From Polynucleobacter sp. 31A-FELB (GTDB lineage: Bacteria; Pseudomonadota; Gammaproteobacteria; Burkholderiales; Burkholderiaceae), in assembly GCF_018882405.1 (NCBI RefSeq), contig NZ_JACVOO010000003.1:94271-158270 (forward strand): a stretch of 64,000 nt of DNA, given 5' to 3'. Below, piece after piece: positions 60,228 to 64,000 of the stretch (the first letter of the stretch is position 1; the number at the start of each line of letters is the position of its first letter). Under the pieces are notes generated by a model. The model saw only the letters and a list, made by a program, of their open reading frames with translations. It made no database searches and was not told the DNA's origin. Position numbers and translations under genes: made by a program.

Positions 60228-61694
60228 ATGTTTAGAAAATTACCACGCATAGCATCATTGGTATTCCTAATACTCAGTTTTTTCACACCCTTAAACTCGG
60301 TGGCTCAGATTCCTTCTGAGTCAGAGATAGCTCAGTCGCCCTTGCTGGGATTGAATAAAGTAATGACTGGTGACTTTGGTGGGCGAATGCTGGAGGTTCG
60401 GGCAATTCGTGTGGCAGTGCCTTATAGCAAAACCTTTTTTTATAACGACGCAGGAAATGAAATCGGTTTATTGCCGATAGTTTTGCAGGATCTCTCAATT
60501 TGGCTCAATACGCAATATCCTAGTTCCGCTAAAAGGATTCCCTTTGAAGTGGTTGCTTACCCTATGAAGCCAACCCAATTGGTGCCTTCTGTTATTGAGG
60601 GTAGAGCAGATATAGCGATGGGAGGATTGCAAACCAACTCAGAAGTTCCAGGAAGCATCGATTTTGTTGAGCCCATGCGTTTCCCAGCCAAAGAGGTACT
60701 AGTAACCGGCCCCAGCTCACCTGAGATTAGCGACATACTGCAGCTATCTGGTCAGACCCTGTATATAAGGCCACAATTACGCAATCACGATGGCATCATA
60801 AAATTAAATGAAACTTTAAGGACAAACAAGAAGTCCCCAGTGAAAATCGTGGCGCTGCCTGAGAATTTAGATGATGAGGGCGCTCTAGAAATGGTTAATG
60901 CGGGCCTCATACCCAATACGGTAACTTATGATTGGATGGTCTCCATGTGGTCTAAGGCGCTTCCAAAAATTAAGCCACATCCGAATATCATTATTAATGA
61001 TGATGTGCGGATGGGTTGGGCAATTCGTAAAGATAATCCTGAATTAAAGCAGGTACTCCAAAAATTTATTGATTTTGAAATGAAGCATTCGCGTGCTTTA
61101 TTCGGGGAATGGGAGTCATATGCCAATCATGTGAGTAAGTTAACAGATTCGCGTGATTTAATATCTCAAAAAAGGTATCAAGAATCCATTCGATATTTCC
61201 AGACCTATGGAGCGCAATATAACTTTGATCCATTAATGTTAGCGGCTATGGGGTATCAAGAGTCAAGATTAAATCAATCTGCTAGAAATCCTTCGGGAGC
61301 AATTGGAGTAATGCAACTACTTCCTAGTACAGGAAAGTTAATGAATGTGGGAGACATCACTTCTTTAGAGTCTAATATCCACGCTGGAAGTAAGTATCTT
61401 GATTATTTAATGGCGCAAGGATCTCTAGGGCAAGACTTGAGTCCTGAAAACCGAGATTTATTTGCTTTTGCAAGCTATAACGCCGGACCGCATAATATTG
61501 CCAAAGCGAGGCAGCTTGCAATTGAAAAAGGCTTAAATCCGAATATCTGGTTGGACAATGTGGAGATTGCAGTTGCGCAGCTGGTTGGTATTCAAACTAC
61601 AGACTATGTGCGCAATATTTACCGTTATTACATTGCGTATCGCCTTGCCAAGAACTTAGAGCTGCAAGAAAAGCAATCAGACCAATACAAGTAA
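60228..61694 (+). CDS. MltF-like membrane-bound lytic transglycosylase
   Basis: A 488-residue exported protein. A signal peptide (1-27, ending SVA) precedes an ABC-type solute-binding domain (about 55-290: IRVAVPYSKTFFY and EGRADIAMGGLQTNSEVPGSIDF) and a C-terminal SLT domain (about 325-470) with the catalytic Glu in MGYQESRLNQSARNPSGAIGVMQLLPST. This two-domain order is that of MltF, a peptidoglycan-cleaving enzyme. The ATG at 60228 is used. Flanked by palindromes 1 and 2. Confidence 0.9.
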   Translation: MFRKLPRIASLVFLILSFFTPLNSVAQIPSESEIAQSPLLGLNKVMTGDFGGRMLEVRAIRVAVPYSKTFFYNDAGNEIGLLPIVLQDLSIWLNTQYPSSAKRIPFEVVAYPMKPTQLVPSVIEGRADIAMGGLQTNSEVPGSIDFVEPMRFPAKEVLVTGPSSPEISDILQLSGQTLYIRPQLRNHDGIIKLNETLRTNKKSPVKIVALPENLDDEGALEMVNAGLIPNTVTYDWMVSMWSKALPKIKPHPNIIINDDVRMGWAIRKDNPELKQVLQKFIDFEMKHSRALFGEWESYANHVSKLTDSRDLISQKRYQESIRYFQTYGAQYNFDPLMLAAMGYQESRLNQSARNPSGAIGVMQLLPSTGKLMNVGDITSLESNIHAGSKYLDYLMAQGSLGQDLSPENRDLFAFASYNAGPHNIAKARQLAIEKGLNPNIWLDNVEIAVAQLVGIQTTDYVRNIYRYYIAYRLAKNLELQEKQSDQYK

Positions 61695-61778
61695 AGCCAG
61701 TCCTTGCGGAAATTAAAGGGCGGTAAAAGATTGGCGACTATCTTCATCGGGCCGTTTTCTGCCCCCCCACCCAAGCGC

Positions 61779-61795
61779 TGTCGTTTAAAACGACA
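61779..61795. repeat. Palindromic repeat, copy 2 (17 bp)
   Basis: TGTCGTTTAAAACGACA, perfect 8-bp arms around a central A. Located 85 bp behind the transglycosylase gene. Confidence 0.85.
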
Positions 61796-61805
61796 CTCCA
61801 ACAAC

Positions 61806-61832
61806 AGCCCAACGATAGAGCAGAGGATTCCG
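61806..61832 (+). pseudogene. Degenerate tRNA-Phe 5' fragment
   Basis: AGCCCAACGATAGAGCAGAGGATT matches the D-arm to anticodon stem of tRNA-Phe (AGCTCAGTCGGTAGAGCAGAGGATT) with one deletion and a few changes; the 14-nt stretch TAGAGCAGAGGATT is exact. It is a third, older copy of the tRNA 5' half. D-arm sequence is shared by many tRNAs, so origin from another tRNA is possible. Confidence 0.5.
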
Positions 61833-62015
61833 ACATCTCTACCTCATCCCCCCATTTCCCGCCAATCTAATCAACATCCCTAAAAAGTGGCAACACTACA
61901 AAAGCAAAATGAATGGGAACTCTGAGAGGGCGGTGGAGTCGGTGTTCTAGGCTAGTGAACGATACGGTTTGGGCAGAATTTATACGCTGGACCATGATTT
62001 CCCAAGGTGTCAAAC

Positions 62016-62078
62016 AGTTTCATTTATAATTCCAACTCTTGGCCTGGTAGCTCAGTCGGTAGAGCAGAGGATTGAAAA
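62016..62078 (+). repeat. 63-bp direct repeat, right copy
   Basis: Identical to 55300-55362 and offset by 6,716 bp. Here the repeat continues into the complete tRNA-Phe. Confidence 0.97.
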
Positions 62079-62116
62079 TCCTTGTGTCGGTGGTTCGATT
62101 CCGCCCCGGGCCACCA
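62041..62116 (+). tRNA. tRNA-Phe(GAA), intact
   Basis: A 76-nt cloverleaf. Acceptor stem GGCCTGG/CCGGGCC (one G-T pair), anticodon GAA in TTGAAAA, T-arm GGTTCGATTCC, CCA encoded. A TATAAT box sits 16 bp upstream, within the repeat. Confidence 0.97.
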
Positions 62117-62154
62117 AGATTGCAGTCGTTTCATAAATTAAACGGAATTTTCTT

Positions 62155-62307
62155 ATGAAAAAACTGACCCTACTCGTTTTATCTTTTGCTACATCCCTTA
62201 GCTTAGTTGCTTGTGCTGGAGCAAGTTCATCATCGCCAGTAGGTGCCAACTGTTCTGCAACCGTCTCTTGGCAAGATAAAAATCCTGACTGCACTGGTGG
62301 CGGTTAA
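62155..62307 (+). CDS. Small lipoprotein
   Basis: A 50-residue lipoprotein. The signal peptide MKKLTLLVLSFATSLSLVAC has a lipobox LVAC with acyl-Cys20. The mature part is about 30 residues, Ser/Gly-rich, with two more cysteines (GANCSATVSWQDKNPDC) that could form a disulphide. It starts 38 bp after tRNA-Phe and is followed by a clear terminator, so it may be co-transcribed with the tRNA. Family not recognised. Confidence 0.72.
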   Translation: MKKLTLLVLSFATSLSLVACAGASSSSPVGANCSATVSWQDKNPDCTGGG

Positions 62308-62333
62308 TAAAAGCCTCTGGAATTATTTTCACC

Positions 62334-62357
62334 AAAACCACCTTCGGGTGGTTTTTT
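62334..62357 (+). terminator. Terminator after the small lipoprotein
   Basis: Stem AAAACCACC/GGTGGTTTT with a TTCG loop and six T. Nearly identical to the one at 63194-63217. Confidence 0.93.
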
Positions 62358-62458
62358 CATTCTGCTTGGCAGGGTTAATCGCCATTGGTATCAGATATCC
62401 CGATTAAGAAGCGTCCTTTAAAAAGACAAATCAATTAGACATCCCTGCGTCAGTAGAC

Positions 62459-62473
62459 GTCGTTTAAAACGAC
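62459..62473. repeat. Palindromic repeat, copy 3 (15 bp)
   Basis: GTCGTTTAAAACGAC, perfect 7-bp arms. Lies 52 bp upstream of the methyltransferase gene. A worn copy GTCCTTTAAAAAGAC lies close by at 62413-62427. Confidence 0.8.
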
Positions 62474-62525
62474 AAACTGATCTAATGAGCATAGAATGAA
62501 TCAAATAATTATGTGAAAGGTAATT

Positions 62526-63140
62526 ATGGATAACAAAGAACACTGGGAAAAAGTCTACGACACTAAGGCACCAGATGCTGTCAGTTGGTATACGCCCCAT
62601 CTTGAAACTTCTTTAAATCTCATTCATCAAGCAACAGCCAATAAAGATGCCGCGATTATTGACATCGGTGGCGGCGAAGCTACTTTAGTTGACGACCTTT
62701 TATTTGAGGGTTACCAAGACATCAGTGTTTTAGATATTTCTCAGAAAGCAATTGATGTCGCTAGAGAAAGGCTGGGAAAGTCAGCAGAAGAAGTACATTG
62801 GTATTGTGCTGATATTACTCAGGCAACGCTTCCTCAGAATTATTTTGATGTTTGGCACGACAGAGCTGTATTCCACTTTTTAACGGAAGAAGCTCAGCGA
62901 GCCAGATATGTAGAGCAAGTGATGCGCTCTGTTAAGCATGGTGGTTATGTGATTATGTCCACTTTTGGTCCAGATGGCCCTGAGAAATGTAGTGGGTTGG
63001 ATGTCGTTCGCTATGACTCAGAGAATCTCCATGGGCAGTTTGGCAAGACTTTTAAGCTCATTAATAGTTCAACTGAAACCCATAAAACACCAATGGGCAC
63101 CACCCAACAATTCTTATATTGCTTTTGTAGGATGGAATAG
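62526..63140 (+). CDS. Class I SAM-dependent methyltransferase
   Basis: A 204-residue methyltransferase, starting MDNKEHWEKVYDTKAPDAVSWY. Motif I is AIIDIGGGEATLVDDLL (near residue 45), motif II has SVLDISQKAID, and motif IV FDVWHDRAVFHFLT. It matches the small type-11/12 methyltransferases often named tellurite or thiopurine type; the substrate cannot be told. It lies between the two copies of the tRNA-Phe 3' end and so may be the cargo of a small inserted segment. Confidence 0.88.
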   Translation: MDNKEHWEKVYDTKAPDAVSWYTPHLETSLNLIHQATANKDAAIIDIGGGEATLVDDLLFEGYQDISVLDISQKAIDVARERLGKSAEEVHWYCADITQATLPQNYFDVWHDRAVFHFLTEEAQRARYVEQVMRSVKHGGYVIMSTFGPDGPEKCSGLDVVRYDSENLHGQFGKTFKLINSSTETHKTPMGTTQQFLYCFCRME

Positions 63141-63160
63141 AGTCAGGCATCCCCAGCCCT

Positions 63161-63184
63161 GGTCGATTTCGTCCCGGGCCACCA
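63161..63184 (+). pseudogene. tRNA-Phe 3' fragment
   Basis: GGTCGATTTCGTCCCGGGCCACCA matches the T-arm, acceptor and CCA of tRNA-Phe (62092-62116) with one deletion and two C-to-T changes. The following AAGA also agrees. No 5' half is adjacent. Confidence 0.85.
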
Positions 63185-63193
63185 AGAAACACC

Positions 63194-63217
63194 AAAACCA
63201 CCTGCGGGTGGTTTTTT
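63194..63217 (+). terminator. Terminator after the tRNA 3' fragment
   Basis: Stem AAAACCACC/GGTGGTTTT with TGCG loop and six T. It differs from 62334-62357 by one base in the loop, and flanking CACC/CATT bases also match, so the two are duplicates. Confidence 0.93.
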
Positions 63218-63275
63218 CATTTCTGTAGTGTGCTGTGTTCAACAGTATTAGACTCTTTCGTACTTTGACTATCGC

Positions 63276-63292
63276 TGTCGTTTTAAACGACA
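63276..63292. repeat. Palindromic repeat, copy 4 (17 bp)
   Basis: TGTCGTTTTAAACGACA, perfect 8-bp arms. Located between the methyltransferase region and the convergent DUF3147 gene. Confidence 0.85.
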
Positions 63293-63297
63293 AAACA

Positions 63298-63648
63298 TTA
63301 CAACAATTGAACTCCGAAGTTTTTCATGAGTTGGGCAAACAGTCCAAAGCAGATAACTGTTACGACAATACTCGCGCCCATTGTTAGCCAAAAGCCTAAT
63401 TTAGGAAGTAAATATGGAAATAGCAGAAACATTGGTAGCGTAGGAATCACATACCAAAAAGTGTAATAAGCATGGTTGGCTATCTTTTCTTCCGTTTGAT
63501 TCTCAATATAGAGCCAAGTCAGCGTTAGTAAAGTCATCAAAGGCAGGGCGGCAATAAAACCACCTAACTTATCACTGCGTTTAGCTACTTCACTAATGAA
63601 TACAACCATTCCAGCCGTTAGTAAGTATTTGGTGATGATCCAAGTCAT
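63298..63648 (-). CDS. DUF3147 family membrane protein
   Basis: A 116-residue protein with four predicted helices, starting TWIITKYLLTAGMVVFISEVAKRSDKLGGFIAALPLMT, typical for DUF3147. Function unknown. GGAG 6 bp before the ATG overlaps the stop region of the gdt1 fragment upstream, so the two were translationally coupled. Confidence 0.85.
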   Translation of the reverse strand: MTWIITKYLLTAGMVVFISEVAKRSDKLGGFIAALPLMTLLTLTWLYIENQTEEKIANHAYYTFWYVIPTLPMFLLFPYLLPKLGFWLTMGASIVVTVICFGLFAQLMKNFGVQLL

Positions 63649-63657
63649 AGTGTCTCC

Positions 63658-63873
63658 TTAAAATAGCTTATCAACTTCAAGTAACGTCAACACACCCATA
63701 ATCGCAAAGATAGCGGCGGCAACGGAGTGAACTAACTTCATTGGAATCTTTGCCGCAAACTTATTGCCAACAAATACCGCAGGCACATCCGCAATGAGCA
63801 TTCCCAATGTTGTGCCAACTACTACAGCAAGTGGTGCCGCATAGTGAGCCGCTAAAGCGATAGTAGCTAATTG
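63658..63873 (-). pseudogene. GDT1/TMEM165-type transporter, 3' fragment interrupted by an IS
   Basis: 72 codons in one open frame: QLATIALAAHYAAPLAVVVGTTLGMLIADVPAVF...EVDKLF. This is the end of a UPF0016 (GDT1) cation transporter from just after its second ExGDKT motif. The frame meets the IS end at 63874, so the two ExGDKT motifs and the N-terminal half are lost or lie beyond the IS outside the window. Not expressible as a normal protein. Confidence 0.85.
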
Positions 63874-64000
63874 TGAATCGCTACCAATATCCTAGACACT
63901 TGCCAACCTCGCTTGGTACTGCTGTTCAAATCTTACCGGAGAAAGCCCATTGTTGTAACTATGGCGTCTAACCGGGTTGTAAAACATTTCGATGTAATCA
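63874..64000 (-). mobile_element. IS3-family insertion sequence, right end, runs off the window
   Basis: The likely terminal inverted repeat starts TGAATCGCTACC at 63874 on the plus strand, the TGA...CC form usual for IS3-family ends. The transposase OrfB frame ends 18 bp inside it. The other end and any target duplication are outside the window. Confidence 0.8.
63892..64000 (-). CDS. IS3-family transposase OrfB, C-terminal part
   Basis: 36 codons ending in TAG at 63892-63894: DYIEMFYNPVRRHSYNNGLSPVRFEQQYQARLASV. The FYN-x-x-RRHS...LSP-x-x-FE pattern is the standard end of DDE integrase-type IS3 transposases (IS3 or IS150 groups). The rest of the gene is off the right edge. Confidence 0.9.
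   Translation of the reverse strand, partial: DYIEMFYNPVRRHSYNNGLSPVRFEQQYQARLASV

Larger units (their letters stand above)
61695..62040. other. Non-coding stretch before intact tRNA-Phe
   Basis: 346 bp without a supported gene. It has palindrome 2 (61779-61795), a worn tRNA-like fragment (61806-61832), a C-run, a possible 20-codon gene remnant on the minus strand (61952-62014), and the start of the right 63-bp repeat (62016). It looks like a site of repeated insertion and decay. Confidence 0.65.

Overview
The window is a chromosomal segment of a betaproteobacterium, most probably Polynucleobacter or a close relative in the Burkholderiaceae. This rests on the gene order around the replication origin (mnmG-rsmG-parA-parB-atpIBEFHAGDC on one arm, rpmH-rnpA-yidD-yidC-mnmE on the other), the 16S rRNA with Ala/Ile tRNAs in its spacer, the low-to-moderate GC content, and the compact, small-genome style with many 4-bp gene overlaps. 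The genus is inferred from reading, not from a database search.

Layout. 1-2.5 kb: the start of an rRNA operon on the minus strand (promoter, boxA, 16S, tRNA-Ile, tRNA-Ala; 23S lies off the left edge). 2.5-8.9 kb: mixed housekeeping genes (acetyltransferase, cytochrome c, DolP-like lipoprotein, DiaA-like SIS protein, RsmI, tRNA-Arg, fatty acid desaturase, gcvH). 8.9-24 kb: a long minus-strand block, priA, hemE, the complete F1Fo ATP synthase operon, parAB, rsmG and mnmG, with two parS sites. 24-28.8 kb: a complete Liv-type ABC importer (two permeases, binding protein, two ATPases). 28.8-38.9 kb: the origin region, with DUF3717 and SET-domain genes, gyrB, dnaN, dnaA, DnaA boxes on both sides of dnaA and a DnaA-trio-like element in the dnaN-dnaA gap; then rpmH, rnpA, yidD, yidC and mnmE reading the other way. 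39-55.2 kb: pckG, a stand-alone MnmC-type oxidoreductase, topB, dprA, then the def-fmt-htpX-rsmB-DUF4390-ntrY-ntrX run and an OsmC-YcaO fusion gene.

55.2-64 kb is the accessory part. A 63-bp direct repeat carries the promoter and 5' half of tRNA-Phe. The left copy breaks off just after the anticodon, and the right copy, 6.7 kb away, is the intact gene. Between them lie an orphan TAXI-type binding protein, an orphan FixJ-type regulator, a phasin, a cupin, a DUF4239 membrane protein and an MltF-like lytic transglycosylase. A degenerate 3' end of the same tRNA plus a copied terminator sits 1.07 kb further right, enclosing a small lipoprotein and a methyltransferase. A 15-25 bp palindrome centred on TTTAAA with GTCG/CGAC arms recurs four times between 60.1 and 63.3 kb. 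At the right edge an IS3-family element interrupts a GDT1/TMEM165-type transporter gene.

No CRISPR array, prophage structural module or classical defence operon was seen. The most interesting signals are the fragmented tRNA-Phe locus, the palindrome family, the origin architecture, and several domain-depleted proteins (a core-only DprA, a cytochrome c5 anchor without a haem domain, a LivF with arginine in place of the Walker A lysine).
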